From Dastarcus helophoroides (Eukaryota > Arthropoda > Insecta > Coleoptera > Bothrideridae), in NCBI GenBank assembly GCA_028583605.1, contig CM053331.1, positions 35,398,283-35,462,282 on the forward strand: a stretch of DNA of 64,000 nucleotides. The letters are read 5' to 3'. How positions within the stretch are numbered: position 1 is the first letter of the stretch; the number at the start of each line of letters is the position of its first letter. The notes beneath the pieces are model-generated. The model was not told the DNA's origin. It saw only the letters and a program-made list of their open reading frames with translations, and did no database searches. Positions 46,136 to 58,600 of this stretch are shown one piece after another. A program made the position numbers and the translations under genes.

Positions 46136-48690
46136 GCCGAGGCAGACAGCTATTATTAGATCGAAAGGTTACAATTCCTTGAGCTTTTAGGTGTAATTTT
46201 TGATCATATCTCATAACACCATAACAGTAATTTTTGCAAAGTAATTGGCCTGATGGCGACTACCTGTAGGAGAAAGTCTGATTTTATCATTTAATTAACA
46301 CTAGTTAAAAATTTATTGACTTATCACATAATTATTTAAGGATAATCACGTTGCATAATATTAAAAGCCCACGTACCCAGGCAGATTCAAATGAAAACCT
46401 TGTTGTTACACAAAATATATCAAAAACATTATGTATATTAGTAAGGATTGACACAAACTTTAAGGTTATGAAACGCATTAATATCATTTTTATCCTAACT
46501 TCGGAATTTTACTTCACCCCCATTTTACCCTCTTTAGAATTTCCAAAAATTCTTTAATATTGCTTTCGTACGCCATCTACAATATAAATTTCGTGTTATT
46601 GACAGATATTTACAAAAACCACCTAAGATGCGGCTAATCTGGGACAAAATTGCAATTTCGGGAATGTTGTCTGAACTATACCGAATTTATTCCAGACTAG
46701 CTGCCCCCATGACTTTCCAATAACGTCATATTTCAAAATAAATTTCTCATTTGATTTTAACAGAATAATAATAAAATAAATATAAATAAAAAAATATATT
46801 CAAAGCTTGGTATTCTCGTGTCTGATAGAATTATAGGTGGCGTCAAATATTATATCAACCACACACATTATACAGTATCTTCAAAATAGTAAGGATTGGT
46901 TTCTCTTTTATATGTTCTATTATAACTTGAAACAAAATTATTGAGCTGACTTCTTTGTAGTGAAAGGTTGAGTTTTACTGCAAAAAAAATAGCTTAGAAG
47001 GTACCCCTAAAAATACTCTACATTTTAGTAAAAGTCTCATTAAAATCAATTTAGCAGTTTCCGAGATTAGCCCGGACAAAACCTTGGACGACAGGCAGAC
47101 ATACTCCAATTTTATTAATATAAAGTTGTCACCCAGTAAACTAACTAAATAACTGATAACTAAACTAACTAATGTAGACACCCAACTACACTTTCTTGTT
47201 AGCGTGGTATAATTCTCGCTGTTTTAACTAAGTTATTTACTGGATAATGAACACGTCGCATTATAGATGCAAATTTTTCTGTTGGAATTTTGATGAATTT
47301 CCGCGTTTATTAAGAGCACGTCAAGTTGGAAAACCTCTAGCTGCAACCGTTTATTTTCTACATTCCGATGGTCGACGACGACGAAGATACTTCAGGTTAT
47401 TAATTCGCGCCTTTCAACCGTTTTTACAAACATTCCGACACAACAAAAGAAACTTTAAGCTAACAATAGGGTGGTAACAAAGTAAAACATATCCCACTAA
47501 TTTATACTTCATTAACAGCGATAAATCTTCCCGAGTATTTGAAGACATTTTGTTTACGTTCTACTTAATGATCTGCTTTTTTAAATTTTACGGAATATTA
47601 ATAGACATTCTCGTCTAAGAACAGGTTTGTTTTAAATATAATATTTTCTCTCGTTATGGGTATAAAAAGGAATGTATGAATGCTATGTAACTGTTTAGGA
47701 AGATAAAAAACGGCGTTATTTCAGTCGAATACGCTAATTATATTTTATAAATTGGTGTATCAAAAAAGATTCCGAGGAAATTTATTTCTCTATGTTATTA
47801 AATTTAAATTTTGTTTATAGAATTCAGGAAATTACACACTATCAGTAAAAAAACTGTTATGTAATAAAGAGGTTCTGTTCCTTGATTGGGTGAGGCATTT
47901 TGCATATTAAAACATCACTTCAGGCCATCAGAATTTTCAGTTCGATTCTTATAATTTTCTGGAATTCACAACTTTGATTTTTTAACTTTAACTGTAATGG
48001 AGAATCTAGAGTATTGCTAATGCGTATTTTAAAGCAAATAACTGTACTTCAACGGTGTTTATCTCCGTGTAAGGATTTCTTAAATACAATAATATATAAA
48101 TCTAATTTAAACCGCACTTATTAACTTTCTCCTAATTATAGCAGCCTTAAACTCGCAAGAAAGTTTTCTTGGTGTTTTGAACATATTTTTAAATTTATTC
48201 GGAATTAAATCATTGAAGATTCTCGAAGAAAGTTATACTGAACGTTTCTTACGATTCCTTAATCATTCCAACTGAATTTCTTCACGGTAGCATTTCACTC
48301 TTAAGTTTTTTTGTCTTTTATTTCATTTAAACTAATTTTGTTTAAAATTTTAACTCGAAATTGCAACAAACACATCTAAATTATGCTATGATGGTTATAC
48401 AAGGTGATTCCCATGTGGATACGACCCTCACGGCTTCTGTTATTGTATCCACGAGGACAGTCAATGCTAAAAATCGAATGGTGGTGGCAGTCTCGCGTTT
48501 ACGTCTCGTTTACGCAGGGGAGATCTAACGTTATAAAAACATTTTGCTACGAATGCCGGTGAACTGTCTTAAAGCACAAATCAAAAAATCAATATTTCCA
48601 GTCTCAAGTTTTGAAAGCGTCATAATATCACGTTTTAAGTCAGAATTTCAAGTTAATGTAACATGTCACGTAATTTATCATCCCATTTAC
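46136..48690. other. Largely non-repetitive intron sequence
   Basis: About 2.5 kb with few tandem features apart from the dispersed repeat at 46962-47107. A 76-codon ORF at 47247-47477 (+) contains a basic RRRRRYFRLL stretch but no family match I can name and no convincing splice sites. 48400-48540 is GC-richer (CTCACGGCTTCTGTTATTG) with a short GTGGATAC/GTATCCAC inverted repeat. Confidence 0.4.
46962..47107 (-). repeat. Dispersed repeat, minus-strand copy
   Basis: AGGTACCCCTAAAAATACTC, CATTTTAGTAAAAGTCTCAT, CCGAGATTAGCCCGGACAAA and GACGACAGGCAGACATAC are the complements, in reverse order, of the blocks at 24410-24620. The two copies lie about 22.5 kb apart in opposite orientation. Confidence 0.6.
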
Positions 48691-48699
48691 TATTCCTGT

Positions 48700-51330
48700 T
48701 TCTCGCTGTTTTCTTTTTCCTCTTTCTCTTCCTCTTCCTCTTCCTTTTCTTCTTTCTCTTCCTCTGCCTCTTTCTCTTCCTCTTCCTCTTCCTCTTCCTC
48801 TTCCTCTTCCTCTTCCTCTTCCTCTTCCTCTTCCTCTTCCTTTTCCTCTTCCTCTTCCTCTTCCTCTTCCTCTTCCTCTTCCTCTTCCCCTTCCTCTTCC
48901 TTTTTCTCTTCCTTTTCCTCTACTTCTTCCTCTTTTTCCTCCTCTTTCTTTTCCCCTTCCTCTTCCTCTTTGTTTCCTCTTCCTGTTCTTCTTGCTCTTC
49001 CTCTTCCTCGTACTCTTCTTCTTCCTCTCCCTCTTCCTTCTCTTTTACTTCTTTTTCTTCCTCTTTCTCTCCCTCTTCTACTTCCTCTTCCTCTTTGTTT
49101 CCTCTACTTCCTCTTCCTCTTTGTTTCCTCTACTTCTTTTTCTTCTTCTTCTTTCTCTTCCTCTTCCTCTGCTATTTTCTCTTCTTCTTTGCTTCCTCTT
49201 CTTCATCCTCTTCCTGTTCTTCTTGCTCTTCTTCTTCCTCTTCGTTTCCCTCTTCCTTTTTCCCTTTCTCTTTCTCGTCCCCTTCCTTTTTCTCTTTCTC
49301 TTCCTCTTCCTCTTCCTTTTCCTCTTCCTGTTCCTTTTTTCGTTTCTCTTTCTCTTCCTCTTCCTTTTTCTCTTTATTTTCCTCTTTCTCTTCCTTTTTC
49401 TCTTCCTCTTCCTTTTCCCCTACTTCTTCCTCTTCCCCTTCCTCTTCCTTTTCCTCTTTCTCTTCCTCTTACTTTTTTCCCTGTCTTCTTCCTCTTCCTC
49501 TTCTTATTCTTCCTCTTCTTCTTACTCGTACTCTTCTTCTTCCTCTTTCTCTTTTTTCCTCTTCCTTGTCCTCTTCCTCTCCTTCTTTTTATTCTTCCTC
49601 TTCTTCTTACTCGTACTGCTCTTCTTTCTCTTTCTCTTCCTCTTCTTTTTCCTCTTCCTTGTCCTCTTCCTCATCTTATTCTTCCTCTTCCTCTTACTCG
49701 TACCCTTCCTCTTCCTCTTTCTCTTCCTCTTCCCCTTCCTCTTCCTCTTCCTCTTCCTCTTCCTCTTTCTCTTTCTCTTTCTCTTTCTCTTTCCTCTTTC
49801 TCTTTCTCTTTCTCTTTCTCTTTCTCTTTCTCTTTCTCTTTCTCTTTCTCTTTCTCTTCCTCTTCCTCTTCCTCTTCCTCTTCCTCTTCCTCTTTCTCTT
49901 CTACTTCCTTTTTCTCTTTGTTTCCTCTTCCTTATCCTCGTCCTGTTTTTCTTGCTCTTTCTCTTCCTCGTACTCTTCTTCTTCCTCTTCCTTTTCCTTT
50001 TCTTCTTTTTCTTCCTCTTTCTCTTTCTCTTTCTATTCCTCTTCTTATTCCTCTTCCTCTTCTTCTTTCTCTTCCTCTTCCTCTTCCTGTTCTTCTTGCT
50101 CTTTCTCTTCCTCGTACTCTTCTTCTTCCTCTTCCTCTTCCTCTTCCTCTTCCTCTTCCTCATCCTCTTCCCCTTCCTCTTCTTCTTTCTCTTTCTCTTC
50201 CTCTTTTTCTTTCTCTTCCTCTTCGTCTTTCTTTTCCTTTTTCTCTATCTCTTCCTCTTACTTTTTTCCCTGTCTTCTTCCTTTTCCTCTTCTTATTCTT
50301 CCTCTTTCTCTTCTTCTTACTCGTACTCTACTTTCTCTTTCTCTTTTTTTTCCTCTTCCTTGTCCTCTTCCTCTTCTTTTTCTTCTTATTCTTCCTCTTC
50401 CTCTTCTTCTTACTCGTACTGTTCTTCTTCCTCTTTCTCTTTCTCTTCTTTTTCCTCTTTCTTGTCCTCTTCCTCTTCTTATTCTTCCCCTTCCGCCTAC
50501 TCGTACTCTACTTCTTCCTCTTCTTCTTCCTCTTCCTCTTCCTTTTCCTCTTCTTCTTTCTCTTCCTCTTCCTCTTCTACTTCTTCTTCCTCTTTGTTTC
50601 CTCTTCTTTATCCTTGTTCTGTTTTTCTTGCTCTTTCTCTTCCTCGTACTCTTCTTCTTCCTCTTCCTTTTCCTTTTCTTCTTTTTCTTCCCCTTTCTCT
50701 TTCTCTTCCTCTTCCTCTTCCTCTTCCTCTTCCTCTTTCTCTTTCTCTTTCTCTTTCTCTTCCTCTTTCTCTTCCTCTTCCTGTTCTTCTTGCTCTTTCT
50801 CTTCCTCGTACTCTTCTTCTTTCTCTTCCTCTTCCTCTTCCTATTTCTCTTCCTCTTCCTCTTACTCGAACTCTTTTTCTTTCTCTTTCTCTTTCTCTTT
50901 CTTTTTCATTTCCTTATCCTCTTCCTCTTCTTATTCTTCCTCTTCCTCTTCCTCTTCCTCTTCCTCTTCCTCTTCCTCTTCCTCTTCCTCTTCCTCTTCC
51001 TCTTCCTCTTCCTCTTCCTCTTCCTCTTCCTCTTCCTCTTCCTCTTCCTCTTCCTCTTCCTCTTCCTCTTCCTCTTCCTCTTCCTCTTCCTCTTCCTCTT
51101 CCTCTTCCTTTTCCTCTCCCCTTTTCTCTTCCTCTTTCTCTTTCTTTTCCTCTACCCCTTCCCCTTCCTCTTTCTCTTCCTCTTCCTCTTCCTCTTCCTC
51201 TTCCCCTTCCTCTTATTCTTCCTCCTCCTCTTTCTCTTTCTCTTCCTTTGCCTCTTTCTCTATCTGTTCCGCTTCTTCTTCCTCTTTATCATCCTCTGAC
51301 TCTCTTCCCTCTCTTTTTTTCTCACTTCAC
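48700..51330. repeat. Polypyrimidine array (TTCCTC/TTTCTC)n, ~2.6 kb
   Basis: Related in sequence to the 42.6-44.1 kb array but richer in variants. Marker blocks such as CTTGCTCTTTCTCTTCCTCG (near 49950, 50097, 50628 and 50788) and CTTCTTACTCGTACTCTTC (near 49519 and 50310) recur, showing duplicated higher-order blocks. A purer run lies at 50938-51105. All three plus frames are nearly open (ORFs of 788-951 codons rich in S, L, F and P), and a 213-codon K/R frame lies opposite. These are low-complexity artefacts. Confidence 0.95.
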
Positions 51331-51396
51331 CTCTTTCTTTCTGTCTTTCGCTCCGTAGTTTTTCTCTCCGTATTTCTTTCTCATTTTCTTACCGTA

Positions 51397-53181
51397 TAGG
51401 GATGTAACTAATGTTGGTTTTCCCACATTCGAGAAAGCGAATGCGAATATTTATTTCCAACATTCGCGAATGCAAATGCAAATGTTGGTTTTTTGGATAA
51501 TCAGTCCAACTTTATTAAAAAAAAAATTTTGAGAAAAAGTCCAATTTTGGATACAAAGTTAAATTTTAATTAGAAATTATCTCAATTATAAGACATTTAG
51601 TTGAAACTTTGAGAATATGACGAATTTTGAGAAACAAGTTGAAATTTCCGGACAGTCAATATTTCGAGAAAAAGGCGCAAATTTTTAAAAAATATTCCAA
51701 ATTACCAATACAGTGCCAAGTAAAATTTTGAATATATAAAATCGCAATTTAGAAGAAGATAAATTATAATTAAAAAAACAGTTTTGGGATAGTCGGAATT
51801 TTGAAGAAATCAAAATTAAAATAAAAACCTGAAACTTTGGAAAAACTTGAAAAAATATCGAAATTTAGAGAAAAAGGCCATTTTTGAGGTGAAAATCTAA
51901 AATTTAAACAAATTTTGAAAAAAAAAAAACGAAAGTTCGACATTTTGGGAACAAAATCGAAATTTTGCGAAAAAATCAAAATTTAGTAAAAATTCAAAAT
52001 TTTGCAGAGAGTCAAACTTTGTCAAAATTTCGAAAAAATGGGGCGATTTTTTTGGAAAATATCAGAAAAAATTCGAAATTTTAAAAAACAAACTGGGTCG
52101 AAGAAATGTTAAATAAAATTAATAAACATAATATTTCCTGTCAATAAGAGTTCACCATGAAGTTTAAAAAACAAGTCGCAATTTCTAGACTGAATTTTTT
52201 AACTATTGTCTTAATGACGGATAAGCTTCTCCATCCCACTGTGACGTCATAAAGTATCCAATTTTGAGATAAAAGTCCAAATTTTGCGGCACAAGCAAAA
52301 ATTTGAATTTTTTTGAATTTTTGCCTTTTTACAAAATTTGTAACTTTCAAAAGATATTTTTCAAAATTTACAGAATAATATTATTCTTAAAATGTTTACA
52401 TTTTTATCAAAAGACCCAATTTCGATAAAAAGGTGAAATCTGATAAAGAAGTCGAAATTTACGGAAAGTCGAATTAAAAAAAAATAGCAATTTTCAGAAA
52501 AAGTCGAATTTTGTTAAATGACGAAATTTTAAAAATAAAAACGACGAATTTTAAGTTAAAAATTCAAAATTTTGAGAAGGTCAAAATCTAATAAAAGAAG
52601 TCGAAAATTAGAATTTTGAAATTTTACAAGAGAAAGAGAAATTTTGTAAAAAAACAGATTTTGTGGAAACAGTCACAAAATTCGAAAAAATGTCAAAATT
52701 TCATAGGAAAAACTAATTCTGAGGAACTAATGGAAATTTCTAGAAGTTTCCCGTAATTTATTTATTTATTTACCAAAAAAATACAGAAAATACTCTGTCT
52801 ACAGAGGTACACAAGGTTACCTGTACGTAGTGCTGGTTTCTCTTAATCTAGACTTACTAAATCTAAAACTTATATATTACTTAATTTGAATTAATATAAT
52901 TTGCCAAAATTAATGTCATTCCCGTAATTGAGAATACAAATTTTTGGTTGGCGGAGAGAGAGGGGAAAGCCTGCCCTATTGTAGCTATCTAGTAGGAAAA
53001 AACAAGGAAATTAACAATACTTTTTAATAGATAGGGATAAGGGTCCTTGGATGCCAGGTTAAAAAACTCTGCCCTAACAATTGCATTGTTATTTCATAAA
53101 TAATCTCCCGTTTTATTGCCCATACATTCGCATAATTTTTTGCGAATGCGAATGCGAATGCGAATATTCGTTAGATCACTA
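51397..53181. mobile_element. Non-autonomous hAT element with 8-bp target duplication
   Basis: An exact 8-bp direct repeat TTACCGTA lies at 51389-51396 and 53182-53189. Termini are TAGGGATGTAACTAAT at the left and the complement TAGTGATCTAACGAAT at the right, 13 of 16 identical and fitting the hAT YARNG rule. Subterminal GCGAAT or ATTCGC repeats lie near both ends (51434-51480 and 53135-53168). The inside is decayed AT filler plus a 3'-end-like segment at 52745-52920 (TTTATTTATTTACC ... CTTATATATTACTTAATTTG) that may be an older retroelement. No transposase ORF is present, so it would need one in trans. Confidence 0.85.
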
Positions 53182-53189
53182 TTACCGTA

Positions 53190-54530
53190 CTGCCCGCGAT
53201 GTCTTCAATTAACATCTCTATTGAGACTTTTAAAATTCGACTAAATTAAAAATTTTCAGAATGTTTCATGAATTTTATCTTTCTCGAAATTTATCTGTTT
53301 TTCAAAATTTCGAGTTTTATAACTCGTGGTTAATTCGTAGCATAAAGTTTGCGATTTTTAATGTTTCTTTGAGTTCCGGGTTCGAAGCTTTTGTTTTTCG
53401 CGAGGAAGCATTACCTAGAAAGATTCAAGCTTGAACTGCCTTCTCTTTATCCGTTAATAAAATGACGAATAACTATGTTATAATGAGTGGATAAAAGGTG
53501 TTTACACGCGAATAAAAGTATAATTTAACAGTACCAATTCAAATATTTTAAATGGAATTCATAGACATTGTCCCGTTACATTAAATTGACCCATCTGCCC
53601 ACTGTAAGTCTTTGAACATTGATTAAATTGTTTGTTACATCTAGTATCATTCATCATCGACAATGTGTCTAGAAGATGAAATATTTGCTGCTATTTATGT
53701 TTATATTGCCTGTCACTGTTATAAACCTGAACTGTATATGAATCTTGATTCTTGAAGATGGCATTTATGAATAATTTAGCTTCTAGCGAACCAATTTAGT
53801 ATAAGGTGCGCTAATCGCTTAGACGAGTGCTCATACTGAATATTACCACCAGAAATTGATTAGGATTTGACCAATCTCTAAATTATTAAGACATCGTTTT
53901 CTTACAAAAATGAATGTTTAGAGGTTAAGGGGTAAAACGTAGAGTAAATATTCAAATTCAAAGTAACAATTCAAAATTCAAAGGAACATAACATTAAAAC
54001 GAGGGAAAATGCTGCTGATAAGTTATTATCCAATTGGAATCTTGACCTAGCTCATTATATAACCAAAATTTATTTTGAGTTCTATTTTGCGGCAATCTAA
54101 AACAGATTGCCATTCCTTAATAGAAGGTACTGAAATTTAGGATTGTGAAAGGAGTGACCGGCGAAGAAAAAGCCAATAAAACTTCGCAAATAAATTACAG
54201 AGAATATTCTATTTAGTTAGTTATTTCTGAGAAAATCCATAACTCATTTATTCTGTTTACTACTCTGGTGAGATAATGAGCCTTGCATAAACAAATACAT
54301 ACAAGTTTATTACGATGCAATTGAAATCTAATTTTATTAGAATCTAATAAAAACTAGATTACAATTGCAAAGATCACGTAGATGAAGCAAAGCTTGTATC
54401 ACGGGTTGCATCGCAACATCCATTGATACAGATCCTCGGCGTGACTTTACTTTCATCTAGTTCGACCAATTAAATGTTCTGTGATTGGATACTTCTACGA
54501 CTGACTAGCAGCTTTAAGTTGGATAACCAC
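53190..54530. other. Apparently unique intron sequence
   Basis: Mixed-composition sequence with no tandem repeats, no ORF worth reporting and no RNA gene I recognise. Confidence 0.4.
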
Positions 54531-54533
54531 CGT

Positions 54534-54577
54534 ACCATACTGATGAGGCCAAGGAAGGCCGAAAACTAGTCTATGGT
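54534..54577 (+). ncRNA. Putative type I hammerhead ribozyme with GUC site
   Basis: In order: stem I 3' strand ACCAUA (54534-54539); catalytic box CUGAUGA (54540-54546), exact; stem II GGCC-AAGGAA-GGCC (54547-54560), four perfect pairs; G12-A13-A14 (54561-54563); a minimal stem III within AACUAGU; cleavage residue C at 54571 in the preferred GUC triplet; stem I 5' strand UAUGGU (54572-54577), which pairs perfectly with ACCAUA. All invariant core residues are present and cleavage is predicted between 54571 and 54572. Stem III is only one or two pairs, as in known Penelope-like and retrozyme hammerheads that work as dimers. Activity is untested. Confidence 0.7.
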
Positions 54578-54645
54578 TGTACATATTTTCTATTTTAAGC
54601 ACGTTTAATTGTTTAACTACAGAACATTCAATTGGTCATTTGTCG
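54534..54645 (+). repeat. Dispersed repeat carrying the hammerhead
   Basis: Homologous to 38199-38308 from the ribozyme box to a shared end at AATTGGTCATTTGTC. The two copies differ by substitutions and small indels. The ribozyme lies at one end of the shared part. Consistent with the tail of a non-autonomous retroelement; no terminal duplication was identified. Confidence 0.6.
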
Positions 54646-55659
54646 AACTACTCTGGTAACATTTACATTGTTAAATACTCTGGTACGTCCTTTGGGCACT
54701 CTTTCATTCTTCAGAAACTTAAAGGCTGATATCTAAGGCCTAAGGCGATATGTGGAACTGTGGAACTTGATATGCAGTAAAAAATGTTGCCAACCATAGA
54801 CCCTAGTGCCAACCATCAAACGATGTTTTGGTAACGACTTCTGTAATCAGTCTACATTTTATATACAATTAACTTTGCCAACAAAGTTTAATTGAACACG
54901 TTATTTTCATTTTATATACGTTTATGTACGAATTAACTTTGCAACAAAGTTTAATTGAAGATTTTATTTTCAGTTCTATCGCTTTCGATGCGAGTACCGC
55001 TATAATACGCTCATTTTCTTGCTTCCAGGAACAGCTTAGTGCGCTTACATAAATCGTAAGCTTGCTCTACAGCACGTAGCGGATATTCTTTAATTGAAAA
55101 AAATATCTTCTCGGAGATTTGCATGTATTGGATTACAGCGAAGCAATATATCTTTGAAGTTGGATTATAATTGCCTGTTAAACACGACGATGTAATGCTG
55201 TTTACTTCCTACCACTAAAAACGACTCCATTGACGATCATTACGTTTTTCTGAAACTAGATCCAGCAGCAAAAAGAGTTACAGTCGATTAAGCATCGCCG
55301 CAGCTTAGAAAGAACGAGTGAACGGTTAACTAGCGATAATTATCAGAAGATCAAGAAGTTTTACGCAAACATAATTCTCCCAGAACCGTCATTCTCCCAA
55401 AACCATCATATTGAGTTTTAGGACTTAAACCATTCTAAAACTCCACTTTTCATTAATCCCCGGTGACGTGCCGAGGAAATTTCCTGTCAGGAGTACATGA
55501 AGTAAACTAATCCGTGTTTCAGCTGTACTCTAATAAAGATTTTGTCATTTATCAACCGTTTAAAAGTCTTCAAATTGACGCTGATACTTGGAAAGTATTT
55601 AGAATTACTGCCAGCTTCAATAGCTTGTGTATCACGTACGGATCATGTGCGGATCACGT
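54646..55659. other. Apparently unique intron sequence
   Basis: Contains a short near-duplicate (TTAACTTTGCCAACAAAGTTTAA near 54870 and a similar word near 54933) and otherwise nothing recognisable. The 84-codon ORF starting at 55514 runs into the satellite and is not a gene. Confidence 0.4.
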
Positions 55660-58600
55660 TAAAAAACTACTGATTAATATAAAGGCAACATTGAAGTGGA
55701 AAAAGAAAATATTTTTGATGAACTTTCGTTTTTCATTGAAATTTTGGCCACCAAATGATTTTTTGTAACCACCAAATGATTATTAAGCAGTACTGCTTGG
55801 AAAAATGTATCATATGAAGTCAAAATTGTGGTGGAAAAAGAAACCAAAACTGATAAACTTTCGTTTTGCATTGAAATTTTGACCACCAAATGATTTTTTG
55901 TAACCACCAAATGATTATTAAGCAGTACTACTTGGAAATAGGTATCATATGAAGACAAGATTGTAGCGGAAAAATAAAATATTACTGATGAACTTTCGTT
56001 TTTCATTGAAATTTTGAGCACCAAATGATTTTTTTTTAACCACCAAATGATTATTAAGCAGTGCTGCTTGGAAAAATGTATCATATGAAGACAAAATTGT
56101 AGTGGAAAAAGAAAATATTACTGATTAACTTACGTTTTTCAGTAAAATTTTAACCACCAAATGATTTTTTTTAACCACCAAATGGTTATTAAGCAGTACC
56201 GCCTGAAAAAATGTATCACATGAAGACAAGATTGTAGCGGAAAAATAAAATATTACTGATGAACTTTCGTTTTTCATTGAAATTTTGAGCACCAAATGAT
56301 TTTTTTTTAACCACCAAATGATTATTAAGCAGAACTGTTTAGAAAAAATTTTTCAAATGAAGACAAGATTGTAGTGGAAAAATAAAATATTACTGATGAA
56401 CTTTCGTTTTTCATTGAAATTTTGACCACCAAATGATTTTTTTTAACCACCAAATGATTATTAAACAGTACCGCTTGGAAATATGTATCATATGAAGACA
56501 AAATTGTGATAGAAAAGGAAAATATTACTGATTAACTTTCGTTTTTCATTAAAATATTTTGAAAACCAAATGATTTTTTTAACCACCAAATGATTATTAA
56601 CCAGTACCGCTTAAAAAAATGTATCACATGAAGACAATATTATAGTGGAAAAATAAACTATTACTGATGAACTTTTGTTTTTTATAAAAACTTTGGCAAC
56701 CAAATAATTATTAAGCAGTACAGTTTCGGAAAATGTACCTATGAAGTCAAGGTTTCAGTGGAAAAAGGAAATATTACTGATGAACTGTTGTTTTTCATTG
56801 AAATGTTAAACACCAAATGATTTTTTTTAACCACCAAATGATTATTAACCAGTACCGCATAAAAAAATGTACCATATGAAGACACAATTGTGATGGAAAA
56901 AGGAAATATTACTGATGAACTGTTGTTTTTCATTGAAATGTTAAACACCAAATGATTTTTTTTAACCACCAAATGATTATTAACCAGTACCGCTTAAAAA
57001 AATGTATCACATGAAGACAATATTATAGTGGAAAAATAAACTATTACAAATGAACTTTCGTTTTTTATAAAAACTTTGGCAACCAAATAATTATTAAGCA
57101 GTATAGTTTCGGAAAATGTACCTATGAAGACAAGATTTCAGTAGAAAAAGAAAATATTACTGATGAACTTTTGTTTTTCATTAAAATTTTGACCACCAAC
57201 TGATTATTTTTAACCACCAAATGATTATTAAACAGTATCGCTTGTAAAAATGTATCATATGAAGACAAAATTGTAATGAAAAAAGAAAATATTACTGATG
57301 AATTTTTGTATTTCATTGAAATTTTGAACACCAAATGATTTTTTTTAACCACCAAATGATTATTAACCAGTACCGCTTGGAAAAATGTATCATATGAAGA
57401 CAATATTGTAGTGGAAAAATAAACTATTACTGATGAATTTTCGTTTTCCATAAAAACTTTGGCAACCAAAAAATTATTAAGCAGTACAGTTTCGGAAAAT
57501 GTACCTATGAAGACAAGATTTTAGTGGAAAAAAAAATATTACTGATGGACTTTCATTTTTCATTAAAATTTTGACCACCAGATGATTTTTTGTAACTAGC
57601 AAATGGTTATTAACTGGTACAGCTTAGAGAAACGTATCATATAAAGACAGGATTGTAGTGGAAAAAAAAGTATTACTAATGAACTTTCGGTTTTCATTAA
57701 AATTTTGACCACCAAATGATTTTTATTGACCACCAAATGATTATTAAACAGTAAGTTTTGACCACGAAATGTATCATTTGAAGACCAGATTGTAGTGGAA
57801 AAAGAAAATATTACTGATGAACTTTCGTTTTTCATTAAAATTTTGACCACCAAATGATTTTTTGTAACCACCAAATAATTATTATCTGGTACAGCTCAGA
57901 GAAACGTATCATATGAAGACGGTATTGTAGTGGAAAAAGAAAATATTACTGATAAATTTTTGTTTTTCATTGAAATTTTGACCACCAAATGATTTTTGTA
58001 ACCATCAAATGATTATTAACTGGTACATCTTAGAGAAACGTATCATATGAAGACAGGATTGCAGTGGAAAAAAAAAACTATTACTGATGAACTTTTGTTT
58101 TTTATTGAAATTTTGACCACCAAATGATTTTTTGTAACCACCAAATGATTATTAACTGGTACATCTTAGAGAAACGTATCATATGAAGACAGGATTGCAG
58201 TGGAAAAAGAAAATATTACCGATAAACTTTTGTTTTTTAGTGAAATTTTGACCACCAAATGGTTATTAAGCAGTACAGTTTCGGAAAATATACCTATGAA
58301 GACAAGATTTTAGTGGAAAAAGAAAATATTACTGATGGACTTTCTTTTTTCATTAAAATTTTGACCACCAAATGATTTTTTGTAACTACCAAATGGTTAT
58401 TAACTGGTACAGCTTAGAGAAACGTATCATATAAAGACAGGATTGTAGTGGAAAAAGAAAGTATTACTAATGAACTTTCGGTTTTCATTAAAATTTTGAC
58501 CACCAAATGATTTTTTGTAACCACCAAATGATTATTATCTGGTACAGCTCAGAGAAACGTATTATATGAAGACGGTATTGTAGTGGAAAAAGAAAATATT

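Noticed and set aside
47247..47477. 76-codon ORF with an arginine-rich stretch
   Set aside because: Short, isolated and without a recognisable family or exon boundaries.
48544..51399. ORFs of 788-951 codons rich in S, L, F and P
   Set aside because: Polypyrimidine array read in three overlapping frames; low complexity throughout.
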